Source of the DNA: Microbacterium halotolerans
GTDB lineage: Bacteria > Actinomycetota > Actinomycetes > Actinomycetales > Microbacteriaceae
Assembly: GCF_003569805.1 (NCBI RefSeq)
Contig: NZ_KZ984053.1
Coordinates: 260,312-296,593 of the forward strand
Direction of reading: 5' to 3'
DNA: 36,282 nucleotides
In this document: positions 16,381-24,643 of the stretch, piece after piece
Numbering within the stretch: the first letter of the stretch is position 1
Layout of the letters: each line of letters begins with the position of its first letter
The notes under the pieces: generated by a model
Database searches by the model: none
Told to the model about the DNA's origin: nothing
Seen by the model: only the letters and a program-made list of their open reading frames with translations
Position numbers and translations under genes: made by a program

Positions 16381-18480
16381 ATGGACGACGCCTCGACTGA
16401 AGATCGGCTCACGGGTCTGGGCCCCGATGAGCTAACAGAGGCGCGCGAGCACGTCAATCGGATCGACGAGCTGCGTCGAGGGATCGCGCGAGCGGAGGGC
16501 GAGATCGCTCAGCGAACCGCCGCGCTCGCCCGGATCGCGCATGCGCAGGGCGAGCGGTCGCACAACTCCGACGACCCCGAGTACGCACGCCGCGCGATGG
16601 CGGCAGAGGTCGCGGCCGCCACACGCGTGCACCCGAACACCGCGCGGGCACAGCTCGACGATGCAGAGCGACTCACCGACGGCTTCCCCACCACCCTTCG
16701 GGCGCTTCAGGAGGGGCGGATCTCGCGTCAGCACGCCAAGGTGATCGCCGATGCCGGTGCGAACCTCGACAAGGGGGCGCGAGCGTCTCTCGACACGCAA
16801 GCAGCAGGCTTCGCCGAAACCCGCACGCCCGGCGAGATGAAGAAGATCGCCAAGCAGCGGGCCGCAGAGCTCGCGCCGCGTTCGCTGCGGCAGCGGCACC
16901 TCGACGCCCGTGAACAGCGCCGTGTGTCGGTCACCGACCTCGACGACGGCATGAGCGAACTGTGCGTTCTGATGCCGACCTTCCACGCGCACGCGATCCA
17001 CGACCGTCTCACCGCCATGGCTCGGCAGATCAACGACGAGCGCCGCCAGGCCCGGAAGCTACTCCGCGAGCGCCACGGCGATGCATCAGAAGACGACTGG
17101 GCGGTCACCGGCACGGGTGACACCGACGACGCCGTGCGGGCCAGCGACCGGCGCACATTCGACCAGATCCGCGCCGACCTCGCCGCCGATCTGATCCTCT
17201 CCGCCGCGCCCACCGGGCACGCGCTCCACACCATCGGCTCTGACAGCGCTCTGGCGAATGTGACCGCGCAGGTTCAGGTCACCATCCCCGCCAGCATGGT
17301 CCTCGACCGCGACCATGGCACCTCATGGAATGAACGCGGCGCTCTCATAGACCCCGATGCCGCCCTCGCCGCCGCTGCACGTACCGCGGGTTGGGACAGG
17401 CTGTTCCGCTCCCCCGACACCGGCGAGATCCTCGCCACCGATCGATACCGACCCACCGCCGATCAGCGACGCAGACTCATCGCCCGCGACGCCACGTGCC
17501 GTTTCCCCGGCTGCACTGCCCCCGCCCGAGACTGCGATCTCGATCATTCCCGGGAGTATGCCCGCGGCGGGCAGACCAGCCTCGACAACCTCGCCGCGCT
17601 CTGCCGCGCCCACCACGTCATGCGGCACCAGTCCGACTGGCGCATCAGGCAGCTCGGCGGGGGCCTGCTCGAATGGACGAGCCCCACCGGCAGGATCTAC
17701 GTCGACGAGCCGGTCAGCACTGTCGCGTTCCGCGAAGCTCCGCACGCCGATGAGCCCGAGCAGACAGCGACGGCTGACGCTGGTGCAGGCACAGTCGCCG
17801 ACACCAGCACAGACGCACATGCCGCAGCAACGACGACGCCCGATACCGGCGTCGGAACCGACGCAGGCAGCCGGACAAGCGCCGCCGTCCGCACCGACGC
17901 TGACACCGTTGCCGCGGCAGCTGCCGACGCAGCAATCGACGCTGATGCCGGTGCCGCCGCCAACCCCACGCTCACCGCTACAGCGTCTGTCGCCGAAACC
18001 CGCGCCGCTACGTCGGTTGTCTGGGCGATCCCCGACGACTCCGACCTGCCGCCGTTCGCCGCCGATGCCCCGGCATCCGATGCAGGTGGAGCTTCAGCAC
18101 ATGCTTCCAGCGTGGACGGCGCAGCAACCGACACGATTCCGCTGGTCGAACTCGCCGCGGCCCTCGACGCCGCCAACACCGAGGTTCCGGCCGCGGTCCT
18201 GCGCGGGCGCCCGAACACCGTAGACCTGGCGGCGAGCCTCGACCGCGCCTCGAGCTCCCCGCTCCCGCCGGCGATGATCGAGTTCTCGGCCGCGGAGCGG
18301 ACGTGGCTCAGCCGCTGTCACGCGATGCTCGGCCGGGCCGGCAGCGACGAGCCGCTCACCGCCGCACGCTCATCCAGAGCGACGTCCGGTGGGCCCCGCG
18401 TCGACTTTCGACGCGGGGAGGGGTCGCTCGTGCTGGAGCACGGTGCTCTGGGGGCCAGCCTCACCACCCACGGAAGGTGA
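16381..18480 (+). CDS. DUF222 and HNH-endonuclease domain protein (13E12 repeat family)
   Basis: A 699-residue protein. Residues about 10-340 are the helical DUF222 region (NTARAQLDDAERLTDGFPTTLRALQEGRISRQHAKVIADA). Near 373-418 is an HNH nuclease fold with zinc-like CRFPGC, the catalytic-type DLDHSREYARGG, LDNLAALCRAHHVMRH, and a trailing W-rich segment. Residues about 460-590 are an Ala/Thr/Asp-rich low-complexity linker. The tail (IPLVELAAALDAA, MIEFSAAERTWLSRC) resumes ordered sequence. The family is abundant and often multi-copy in Actinobacteria; a role in mobility or DNA processing is suspected but unproven. The start is fixed by the promoter. The stop codon lies inside the following terminator stem. 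Confidence 0.9.
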   Translation: MDDASTEDRLTGLGPDELTEAREHVNRIDELRRGIARAEGEIAQRTAALARIAHAQGERSHNSDDPEYARRAMAAEVAAATRVHPNTARAQLDDAERLTDGFPTTLRALQEGRISRQHAKVIADAGANLDKGARASLDTQAAGFAETRTPGEMKKIAKQRAAELAPRSLRQRHLDAREQRRVSVTDLDDGMSELCVLMPTFHAHAIHDRLTAMARQINDERRQARKLLRERHGDASEDDWAVTGTGDTDDAVRASDRRTFDQIRADLAADLILSAAPTGHALHTIGSDSALANVTAQVQVTIPASMVLDRDHGTSWNERGALIDPDAALAAAARTAGWDRLFRSPDTGEILATDRYRPTADQRRRLIARDATCRFPGCTAPARDCDLDHSREYARGGQTSLDNLAALCRAHHVMRHQSDWRIRQLGGGLLEWTSPTGRIYVDEPVSTVAFREAPHADEPEQTATADAGAGTVADTSTDAHAAATTTPDTGVGTDAGSRTSAAVRTDADTVAAAAADAAIDADAGAAANPTLTATASVAETRAATSVVWAIPDDSDLPPFAADAPASDAGGASAHASSVDGAATDTIPLVELAAALDAANTEVPAAVLRGRPNTVDLAASLDRASSSPLPPAMIEFSAAERTWLSRCHAMLGRAGSDEPLTAARSSRATSGGPRVDFRRGEGSLVLEHGALGASLTTHGR
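18394..18418 (+). repeat. Perfect 11-bp hairpin inside the DUF222-HNH coding end
   Basis: CCCCGCGTCGA and TCGACGCGGGG are separated by CTT, encoding PRVDFRRG about 25 codons before the stop. A perfect stem with a triloop inside coding sequence suggests a former terminator or a pause element; the coding end may have grown through it. Confidence 0.6.
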
Positions 18481-18535
18481 ATGCTGCCCGTCCCGGACCA
18501 GCGCGATCCGAGGACGGGCAGCATTCGCTTCTTTC
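18479..18535. terminator. Bidirectional terminator between DUF222-HNH and YcnI genes
   Basis: Perfect 15-bp arms (18479-18493 and 18512-18526, beginning GAATGCTGCC) flank an 18-nt loop and are followed by GCTTCTTTC. The arm includes the last two bases of the TGA stop. The genes converge here, so it can serve both. Confidence 0.85.
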
Positions 18536-18553
18536 GGCTACGCCATCTTGCGG

Positions 18554-19264
18554 CTACGCCTTCTTCCGGCGCAGCGCGACGATGCTGACCGCCAGTGCGA
18601 CGACGCCGGCCCCGAGGCCCGCACCGCCCAGAACGGTCGGGAGCACGCTGGGCTCGACCTCCGACGCATCCGATGCCTCAGCCGCCCCCTCGTCACCCGA
18701 TTCCGCGGGGTCGCCATGGCCCGACATGCCGCCGTCCGCCGCCTCATCCGCCGCTTCGATCTCGAGCACCGGCGCCGGCAGCTCGAGGTCGTGCGGGTCC
18801 TGCCCGTCCTCGGCGATCTCGTCCCACGCGAGCGAGCCCTCCTCGCAGGTCTGCTCCACAGGGAAGGCGATCGTGCCCGATGCGTCACTCAGCAGTCCCA
18901 CGTTCAGCACGACCTCGGCGCGCATCTCGTCAGACACCGGCTCATCAGGCGTGAACGTCACCGCCGACGGCCGACCCGCGTCGCCGTCGTTTGCGATCTC
19001 GATGTCCCATCCCGCCTGCACGACGGGCTTCACCCCCGAGATTCCCTCGGCCGGCAGCTCGATCTCGATGCTCGTCGTCGGCGACCCGTCGCAGCCGTGG
19101 CCGATCGCGAACGCGAGGTTGCGTGTCGTTCCGGCAACCGGTGCCCCGTCGGGCTCCACTGCGATGTGCGCGCTCGCGGCAGCCGGCGCCAGCACCATCC
19201 CCGTGACGACCGCGATTCCCGCGGCACCCATGGTCAGCTTCTTCTTCGTCCTGTTCGCGGACAT
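18554..19264 (-). CDS. YcnI/DUF1775 copper-binding-type membrane protein
   Basis: A 236-residue exported protein. Sec signal residues 1-32 end in ASASA-like PAAASA, so mature residue 1 is H33 (HIAVEPDGAPVAG). That His is the copper ligand in YcnI proteins. The conserved GHGCDGSPTTSIEIELP, the Trp in VQAGWDIEI and a second strand set follow. After an acidic Glu/Asp/Ala linker with HG pairs, a C-terminal helix (about 208-230) and RRKKA anchor it in the membrane facing out. The start is the ATG with GAGGAG 7 nt upstream, not the longer frame to 19288. YcnI proteins act in copper handling; here the likely partner is the His-rich membrane protein 63 nt upstream. Confidence 0.9.
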   Translation of the reverse strand: MSANRTKKKLTMGAAGIAVVTGMVLAPAAASAHIAVEPDGAPVAGTTRNLAFAIGHGCDGSPTTSIEIELPAEGISGVKPVVQAGWDIEIANDGDAGRPSAVTFTPDEPVSDEMRAEVVLNVGLLSDASGTIAFPVEQTCEEGSLAWDEIAEDGQDPHDLELPAPVLEIEAADEAADGGMSGHGDPAESGDEGAAEASDASEVEPSVLPTVLGGAGLGAGVVALAVSIVALRRKKA

Positions 19265-19327
19265 GTTCGTACTCCTCTTTTCCTGCATGCGTCGATGACG
19301 GTTCGCCGATTCGGCGGACCCGATGAA

Positions 19328-19912
19328 TCAGACGGCAGGAACAGGTGGCCCCCTCGGGCAGGCGATGCGGTCACCCAGGCACGACCGGAGGACCCGCGAC
19401 GACACCACGACCGAGAACCGAGGCCGCGTCGGCCATCCGGGGACGACGACGCGCGATAGCGCCCACTCCGACACCCATGCGCGCACCATCAGCACCGCAC
19501 GTTCGCCGTACGCGAGCATCGCGAAGGTCACCGCGGCGGCAGCCGCGTGGGCCGCGAGCATGGGTGCATCGATCTGCGACGCGGAGCCCGTGCCCGCCAG
19601 CAGCTCCCAGGCACCGGCGTGATCGTGATGGTGTCCGCCGATCGCCCCGGTGCCGGAGGCGGGAGCGCCGAGCACGGAGAACGCCCCGTGGAAGATGCCC
19701 TGCAGCACCGGCACCGTCACCGCGATGCGCCTCACCCGCGGCCGCCTGCCCATCAGCGCCATCCCTGGGAGCACCAGCAGCACCGCCATCCCGACGATGA
19801 GCAGCGGAGCGGGCAGTGCCCCTCCCGCCCAGGAATGCGACAGCGCCGCGACGAAGGTGGCCACGGCCGACGCGGCGCCTCCCCGCAGTGCGAGCAGCTG
19901 TCGTGAGGTCAT
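19328..19912 (-). CDS. Small polytopic membrane protein with a His-rich loop
   Basis: A 194-residue protein, no family recognised. About four hydrophobic helices are visible (12-31, 36-54, 62-82 and about 115-140), with Arg-rich inside loops. Between helices 3 and 4 lies GGHHHDHAG (HHHDH at 94-98), a plausible metal-binding loop, and other His residues sit in helices (LSHSWAG, GIFHGAF). The C-terminal about 50 residues are Arg/Pro-rich and may be disordered. It begins 4 nt after trmB and precedes the YcnI gene, so a role in copper uptake or sensing is suggested only by context. The ribosome site is weak, consistent with translational coupling. Confidence 0.7.
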   Translation of the reverse strand: MTSRQLLALRGGAASAVATFVAALSHSWAGGALPAPLLIVGMAVLLVLPGMALMGRRPRVRRIAVTVPVLQGIFHGAFSVLGAPASGTGAIGGHHHDHAGAWELLAGTGSASQIDAPMLAAHAAAAAVTFAMLAYGERAVLMVRAWVSEWALSRVVVPGWPTRPRFSVVVSSRVLRSCLGDRIACPRGPPVPAV

Positions 19913-19916
19913 CGGA

Positions 19917-20642
19917 CTACCGAGCGACTCGCCGGTACGTCAGATCCCGGATCTCGCGCCCCTTGGCGATCCCCTTGCGCTCGAACGCCGTCATCACGCG
20001 ACCCTCGTAGCGCTCGGCCCATTCGCCCTCGAACGCCCGCTCGAACTCGGGCGCGGCGTCCATCACCTCGCGCATCTGCAGCGCATAGTCCTCCCAGTCG
20101 GTCGCGAGCCTGAGCAGACCGCCGTCCCGCAGCGCCCGGCCGACCGTCGCGCCGAAACCGTCCTTGATCATCCGGCGCTTGTGGTGGCGCTTCTTGTGCC
20201 ACGGGTCGGAGAAGAAGATCCACACCTCGTCGGCCGACCCCTCCGGCAGCAGCGTCTCGAGCACTTCGGGCGCGTTGGCCTCGATCACGCGGAGGTTGCG
20301 CGCGTCCGCCTTGTCGGCGTCGAGCATCGTGCGCGCGAGTCCTCCGACGTACACCTCGACAGCGAGGAAGTCCTGGTCCGGCCTGGTCGACGCCGCATTC
20401 ACGATAGCGTGCCCCTGGCCGGAGCCGATCTCGACGATGAGCGGCGCGGTGCGGCCGTACTCCTGCGTCGGCTCGAACACGGCATCCGGATGCACGGAGG
20501 TCGAGGCGGCATCGCGCGGCACGTCGAAGCGGTAGAAGCCGCTCAGCTCGCTCCACGCGCGATCCTGCGCCTCGCTCATGCGGCCGCCGCGGCGCACGAA
20601 CGACACGGGCTGGTCACGGTAGCGGGGCGCTTCGGTACTCAC
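19917..20642 (-). CDS. trmB: tRNA (guanine-N7-)-methyltransferase
   Basis: Methylates G46 in the tRNA variable loop using SAM. The 241 residues include an N-terminal RxRxG-like segment (VRRGGRMSEAQ), SAM motif I LIVEIGSGQGHAI (about 68-80), AVEVYVGGLARTM, and the family signature WIFFSDPWHKKRHHKRRMI. The C-terminal TDWEDYALQMREVM and TAFERKGIAKGREIRDLTYRR complete it. The GTG start at 20642 has no ribosome site but has TAGCCT 6 nt upstream, suggesting leaderless translation. The membrane-protein and YcnI genes follow closely on the same strand. Confidence 0.96.
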   Translation of the reverse strand: MSTEAPRYRDQPVSFVRRGGRMSEAQDRAWSELSGFYRFDVPRDAASTSVHPDAVFEPTQEYGRTAPLIVEIGSGQGHAIVNAASTRPDQDFLAVEVYVGGLARTMLDADKADARNLRVIEANAPEVLETLLPEGSADEVWIFFSDPWHKKRHHKRRMIKDGFGATVGRALRDGGLLRLATDWEDYALQMREVMDAAPEFERAFEGEWAERYEGRVMTAFERKGIAKGREIRDLTYRRVAR

Positions 20643-20648
20643 CCGACC

Positions 20649-20654
20649 AGGCTA
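20649..20654 (-). promoter_or_regulatory. Possible -10 element for trmB (leaderless)
   Basis: TAGCCT on the minus strand ends 6 nt before the trmB GTG. No Shine-Dalgarno is present. It lies in the 49-nt gap after the DUF3097 gene. Confidence 0.35.
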
Positions 20655-20691
20655 CGCGAGCAGCCTGGGACGTGCGCACGCGTCAGCGGTG

Positions 20692-21531
20692 TCAGGCGGC
20701 GGGTGCCGTCACGAAGTCGATGAGCTCCTCTACCCTGCCGAGCAGCTCGGGCTCGACGTCGCGGAAGGTCGTCACGCGCGAGAGGATGTGCTGCCACGCA
20801 CGCGCGAGGTCCGCCTGATCCTCCGCCGGCCATCCGAGCCCGCGGCAGATGCCCGTCTTCCAGTCGATGCCCCTCGGTACGACGGGCCACGCGCGGATGC
20901 CGAGCGATGCCGGCTTGACGCACTGCCACACGTCGACGAACGGGTGCCCGACGATCCTCATGTGTCTGCCGTGCGGCCCTCGCTCGATCGCCTGCGCGAC
21001 GCGCTGCTCCTTCGATCCGGGCACGAGATGGTCGACCAGCACGCCGTAGCGACGCTCCCGTGACGGCGGTTCCGCCGCGAGCAGGTCGTCGAGCAGATCG
21101 ACGCCCTCGAGGAACTCGACTGCCACGCCCTCCGCACGCAGGTCGGCGCCCCACACCTTCTCGACGAGCTGCGCGTCGTGCTTCCCCTCGACGAGGATGC
21201 GGCTGGGCAGGGCGACGCGCGCCCGCTGGTCGTCCGCCGCGAACGAGCCGGACGCCGTGCGCTGTCGGCCCTGCGGCTTCACCACGGCGCGCACGAGGTG
21301 CACCGGCTCTCCGTCGATCAGGAATCCGGAGCCCATCGGGAACAGCCTGCGCCTGCCCTTGAAATCCTCCAGCTCGACGTGCGGGCCGTCGATTCTGGTG
21401 ACGGCGCCGCAGAAGCCGTCCATCGCCACCTCGACCACGAGATCGAGTTCGGCCGGCACACGCTGCACCGTCTTCTTTCGTCGGTCACGCCATCCTGCCG
21501 CGAGCACATCCGTGCCGTACCTGTCCTCCAT
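20692..21531 (-). CDS. DUF3097 family protein
   Basis: A 279-residue cytosolic protein of a family restricted mostly to Actinobacteria. Recognisable parts are the start MEDRYGTDVL, LEDFKGRRRLFPMGSGFLIDGEPV, ILVEGKHDAQLVEKVWGADLR, VLVDHLVPGSKEQR, GHPFVDVWQCVKP and WPVVPRGIDWKTGICR. The VEGKxDA and DHLVPGSKE segments resemble a Toprim-like fold with acidic metal-binding residues, suggesting nucleic-acid or phosphoryl chemistry; this is inference. The ATG at 21531 matches where conservation begins; the frame upstream to 21741 crosses the divergent promoter region and is not coding. It is divergent from the TPM gene. Confidence 0.87.
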   Translation of the reverse strand: MEDRYGTDVLAAGWRDRRKKTVQRVPAELDLVVEVAMDGFCGAVTRIDGPHVELEDFKGRRRLFPMGSGFLIDGEPVHLVRAVVKPQGRQRTASGSFAADDQRARVALPSRILVEGKHDAQLVEKVWGADLRAEGVAVEFLEGVDLLDDLLAAEPPSRERRYGVLVDHLVPGSKEQRVAQAIERGPHGRHMRIVGHPFVDVWQCVKPASLGIRAWPVVPRGIDWKTGICRGLGWPAEDQADLARAWQHILSRVTTFRDVEPELLGRVEELIDFVTAPAA

Positions 21532-21645
21532 TCCGTCAAGGGTATGCACCGGATGTCGTTCCGCTTGCGCGACACGAGGTCGAAAGCACGACCGGGACGT
21601 GCCGGACGGGGAGAGCTGCCAGCATGCCGCTTTCCGGAGAACCGC

Positions 21646-21668
21646 TGACATCAATAGGATTGATGTCA
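21646..21668. promoter_or_regulatory. 23-bp perfect inverted repeat: candidate operator of the TPM/PspA operon
   Basis: Arms TGACATCAAT (21646-21655) and ATTGATGTCA (21659-21668) are perfect and separated by AGG. The centre reads TAGGAT (21655-21660), a usable -10, so a bound dimer would cover the promoter of the gene starting 48 nt downstream. No consensus -35 is obvious, which would fit an activator or a MerR-type mechanism. The site also lies in the upstream region of the divergent DUF3097 gene. Confidence 0.7.
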
Positions 21669-21715
21669 TGGTGTCGCGCTTTCCCGCGGCGCCGACACCG
21701 CAACGGGGAGGCACG

Positions 21716-23707
21716 ATGCGCAATCGGTTCGCGATCATCACAGGGTTGGCCGCGGCCGCGCTCGGAGTGCTGGTCGCCGCTCCCGCCCATGCAGCGGATC
21801 CGGTGGACTTCGGATCGAGTGCAAGCCACGTGTACGACGAGACCTCGGCCGGAGTACTGACCCCGGCGGAGCAGAACGATGTCGAGGACGCGCTCGACCA
21901 GTTGGCCGACGACAGCGACGTGTCGCTGTGGGTGGTCTACGTCGACACCTTCGACAACCCGGGCGATGCTGTGCAGTGGAGCCAGCAGACCGCAGATCTG
22001 AACGGGTTCGGTTCGAACAACTACCTGTTGTCGGTAGCCGTCGAGCAGCGCAACTACGCTTTGACGACACCGCCCACGAACTCGATCACCGAAGCGCAGG
22101 GCGGCAACATCCTCGCCGCCATCGAGCAGGAGCTCGGCGGGGATCAGTGGGCTGGGGCTGCAATTGCCGCCGCCGATGCGTTCGCCGACGCGCGTGCCGG
22201 CGGCGACGGAAGCACCTCCAACGGCGACAGCTCCGGCGGCGGCCTGTTCACGGTCGTGATGGTCGTCGTCATCGGCGGTGCCGTGGTCTTCCTCATCGTC
22301 TGGGCGGTCAGGCGGTCGAAGAAGGGCACGCAGAAGCAGGTCGCCGCGCAGCGCCCCCGCGACCCGTACGAGGGTGTGAGCACCGAGGAGCTGCAGTCGC
22401 GCGCCGCATCCGCGTTGATCGAGACCGACGACCGGATCCGCACCGCCGGTCAGGAGCTCGGGTTCGCGGAGGCCGAGTTCGGCGAGGGCGCCGTCGACGA
22501 GTTCCGCGAGGCGATCTCGGCGGCGAAGACGCACCTCGGTTCGGCCTTCGAAGCCTCGCGCGCCCTCGAAGCGAGCGAGAAGCCGTCGGACGACGATGCG
22601 AGGGCCGCGCACGCCGCAGTGCTGCAGCACTGCGAGTCAGCGCACGCCGTGCTCGACGAGAAGGGCGAGGCGTTCGAGGAGCTGCGCACGATCGCCGAGG
22701 ACGTTCCGGCGGCCATCGAGTCGGTCCGCGCGCAGGCACAGGCCGTGCGGGGCGCCGACGAGCGGATCGCCGAGGCGGTCTCCCGCCTTCAGCAGACATA
22801 CGGGCCGGAAGCGCTGGAGAGCATCGTCGACAACGCTGAGCAGGCGGAGGAGCTGCTGGCCCTGGCAGACGACCAGCTCGCGGAGGCGCAGCAGCTCGTC
22901 GCATCAGGCGACACGGGCGAGGCCGCGGCCGCCGTGCACACCGCCGAAAGCGCAGCGGATCAGGCCGCGCAGCTGGAGCGGTCCGTGAGGACGCTCGCAG
23001 AGACCCTGCAGAACGCGGAGCGGCAGGCCACCTTGCTGATCGCAGAGCTCGAGGCCGACCTCGTGCGCGCCCGCACGACCGGAACCGCTCAGGCTGCCGG
23101 AGCGATCACCGCCACGGAACAGGCCGTACGTACGGCTCAGGCCAACCTTGCCGGCACCGGCAAGCTCCCCCGCATCATGCTCGAGCAGCTGCAGCAGGCG
23201 AATCAGCAGATCGACACGGTCATCCAGAACGCGCAGCGGGCGCGGCACGTGCTCGATCAGACGCTGATGCAGGCCCGCGCCACCGTCGACAGCGTCGAGG
23301 ACTTCATCTCTCAGCGCCGTGGCGCGATCGGCGCTGATGCCCGCACCAGACTCGCCGAGGCGCAGTCCGACCTGTCCCGCGCCGAGAGCATGCGAGAAGT
23401 CGATGCCGCCCAAGCACTGCCGCTCGCGCAGCGCGCACTGCAGCTCGCACAGGATGCGCTGCGGCGGGCGAAGAACGACGTCTCCGGCTTCGGAAGCGGG
23501 TACGGCGGAGGACGCTACGGCGGTCGGCGCGGCGGCGTCGACATCGGCAGCGCCGTTCTCGGCGGTGTGATCGGCGGCCTGCTCGGTGGAGGAGGCGGAC
23601 GCCGGAGCGGCGGATTCGGCGGCGGAGGATTCGGAGGCGGCTTCGGAGGCGGCGGCGGAAGCTTCGGAGGCGGCGGCGGATTCGGCGGGGGCGGCGGCAG
23701 GTTCTGA
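21716..23707 (+). CDS. Secreted/membrane TPM-domain protein with long coiled coil and Gly-rich tail
   Basis: A 663-residue protein. Sec signal 1-26 (AAPAHA cut). The TPM domain (DUF477) at about 30-160 faces out and contains LWVVYVDTFDN and NNYLLSVAVEQRNYAL. A Ser/Gly linker follows, then one membrane helix (176-198) with RRSKKG as the stop. About 390 residues of cytosolic Ala/Glu/Gln-rich heptad helices come next (about 220-600), and the tail is almost only Gly, Phe, Arg and Ser (GGGFGGGF repeats, 605-663). TPM domains occur in proteins tied to membrane stress or photosystem repair. The ATG has GGGGAGG 4 nt upstream. pspA follows by 109 nt. The TPM protein may anchor or sense for PspA through coiled-coil contact; that is inference. 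Confidence 0.9.
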   Translation: MRNRFAIITGLAAAALGVLVAAPAHAADPVDFGSSASHVYDETSAGVLTPAEQNDVEDALDQLADDSDVSLWVVYVDTFDNPGDAVQWSQQTADLNGFGSNNYLLSVAVEQRNYALTTPPTNSITEAQGGNILAAIEQELGGDQWAGAAIAAADAFADARAGGDGSTSNGDSSGGGLFTVVMVVVIGGAVVFLIVWAVRRSKKGTQKQVAAQRPRDPYEGVSTEELQSRAASALIETDDRIRTAGQELGFAEAEFGEGAVDEFREAISAAKTHLGSAFEASRALEASEKPSDDDARAAHAAVLQHCESAHAVLDEKGEAFEELRTIAEDVPAAIESVRAQAQAVRGADERIAEAVSRLQQTYGPEALESIVDNAEQAEELLALADDQLAEAQQLVASGDTGEAAAAVHTAESAADQAAQLERSVRTLAETLQNAERQATLLIAELEADLVRARTTGTAQAAGAITATEQAVRTAQANLAGTGKLPRIMLEQLQQANQQIDTVIQNAQRARHVLDQTLMQARATVDSVEDFISQRRGAIGADARTRLAEAQSDLSRAESMREVDAAQALPLAQRALQLAQDALRRAKNDVSGFGSGYGGGRYGGRRGGVDIGSAVLGGVIGGLLGGGGGRRSGGFGGGGFGGGFGGGGGSFGGGGGFGGGGGRF

Positions 23708-23816
23708 TGCCCGCGCACCTTCGCACTGAGCAGATGCATAGCCCACGGCTAGAAAGCGTTCTCGCATCGGACACTCTGACCAGATAGCTTCATACCCACC
23801 TAAGAAGGGAAACCAC

Positions 23817-24545
23817 ATGAGCAAGCAGTCGATCTTCGGTCGCATCTCCACACTGATCAGGGCGAACGTCAACGCCATGATCGACCAGGCGGAGGATCCG
23901 GAGAAGATGCTGGATCAGCTGATCCGCGACTTCACGAACAACATCGCCGACGCCGAGGCCGCGATCGCAGAGACCATCGGCAATCTGCGCCTGCTCGAGC
24001 GCGACCACGCCGAGGACATCCAGACGGCGAAGGAATGGGGCAACAAGGCCATCGCCGCCAGTCGCAAGGCCGACGAGATGCGCGCCTCGGGGGACACCGC
24101 CGGCGCAGACAAGTTCGACAACCTCGCGAAGATCGCTCTGCAGCGTCAGATCTCCGAGGAGAAGGACGCGAAGGACGCCGAGCCCCAGATCGCCTCGCAG
24201 ACCGAGACGGTCGAGAAGCTCAAGGCCGGGCTGACCGGCATGAAGCAGAAGCTCGTCGACCTGAAGACGAAGCGCGACCAGCTCGTCGCCCGCGCCAAGA
24301 CCGCCGAGGCCCAGAACAAGGTCCATGACGCCGTCAAGTCCATCAACGTGATGGACCCGACCAGCGACCTCGGCCGCTTCGAGGAGAAGGTGCGCCGCCA
24401 GGAGGCGCTCGCAACCGGCAAGGCGGAGATCGCCGCGTCCTCCCTCGACTCGCAGTTCGAAGCGCTCGACGACATGGGCGAGCTCACCGAGGTCGAGGCG
24501 CGCCTCGCCGCGCTCAAGACCGGCCAGGGAGAGCTCGCCTCCTAG
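23817..24545 (+). CDS. pspA: PspA/IM30 family envelope-stress protein
   Basis: A 242-residue ESCRT-III-like protein that coats and stabilises the inner membrane. The N-terminal amphipathic helix (QSIFGRISTLIRANVNAMIDQAEDPEKML) and the canonical LDQLIRDFTNNIADAEAAIA are clear. The rest is a continuous charged coiled coil ending in VEARLAALK. AAGAAGGGAA just upstream serves as the ribosome site. The 109-nt gap from the TPM gene holds no hairpin, so the two can share a transcript. A strong terminator follows. No PspF or PspBC-like gene is nearby. Confidence 0.95.
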   Translation: MSKQSIFGRISTLIRANVNAMIDQAEDPEKMLDQLIRDFTNNIADAEAAIAETIGNLRLLERDHAEDIQTAKEWGNKAIAASRKADEMRASGDTAGADKFDNLAKIALQRQISEEKDAKDAEPQIASQTETVEKLKAGLTGMKQKLVDLKTKRDQLVARAKTAEAQNKVHDAVKSINVMDPTSDLGRFEEKVRRQEALATGKAEIAASSLDSQFEALDDMGELTEVEARLAALKTGQGELAS

Positions 24546-24561
24546 CGACGCGCGCACTCCC

Positions 24562-24609
24562 CGCGAGGCGCAGACCGGACTCGCTCCGGCTTGCGCCTCG
24601 CGTGTTTCT
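24562..24609 (+). terminator. Terminator after pspA
   Basis: An 11-bp perfect stem CGCGAGGCGCA (24562-24572) with TGCGCCTCGCG (24592-24602) encloses an inner CCGGA/TCCGG stem and a 5-nt loop. TGTTTCT follows. Confidence 0.85.
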
Positions 24610-24643
24610 GGCGACTGAAGACGTCACGGGGCAGAATGAGGAC

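Noticed and set aside
17697..18223. Additional genes in other frames of the 3' half of the DUF222-HNH gene
   Set aside because: Open frames on both strands there reflect the Ala/Thr/Asp-rich linker. The plus-strand frame continues without break from the HNH domain to the terminator.
21197..21715. N-terminal extension of the TPM protein
   Set aside because: The frame is open upstream, but it lies opposite the DUF3097 gene and crosses the palindromic promoter region. The ATG at 21716 has a ribosome site and begins a perfect signal peptide.
23480..23704. GGCGGA/GGC tandem repeats as a satellite or VNTR
   Set aside because: They are explained by codons of the Gly/Phe/Arg-rich C-terminal tail of the TPM protein. 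Codon use varies and no fixed DNA period holds.
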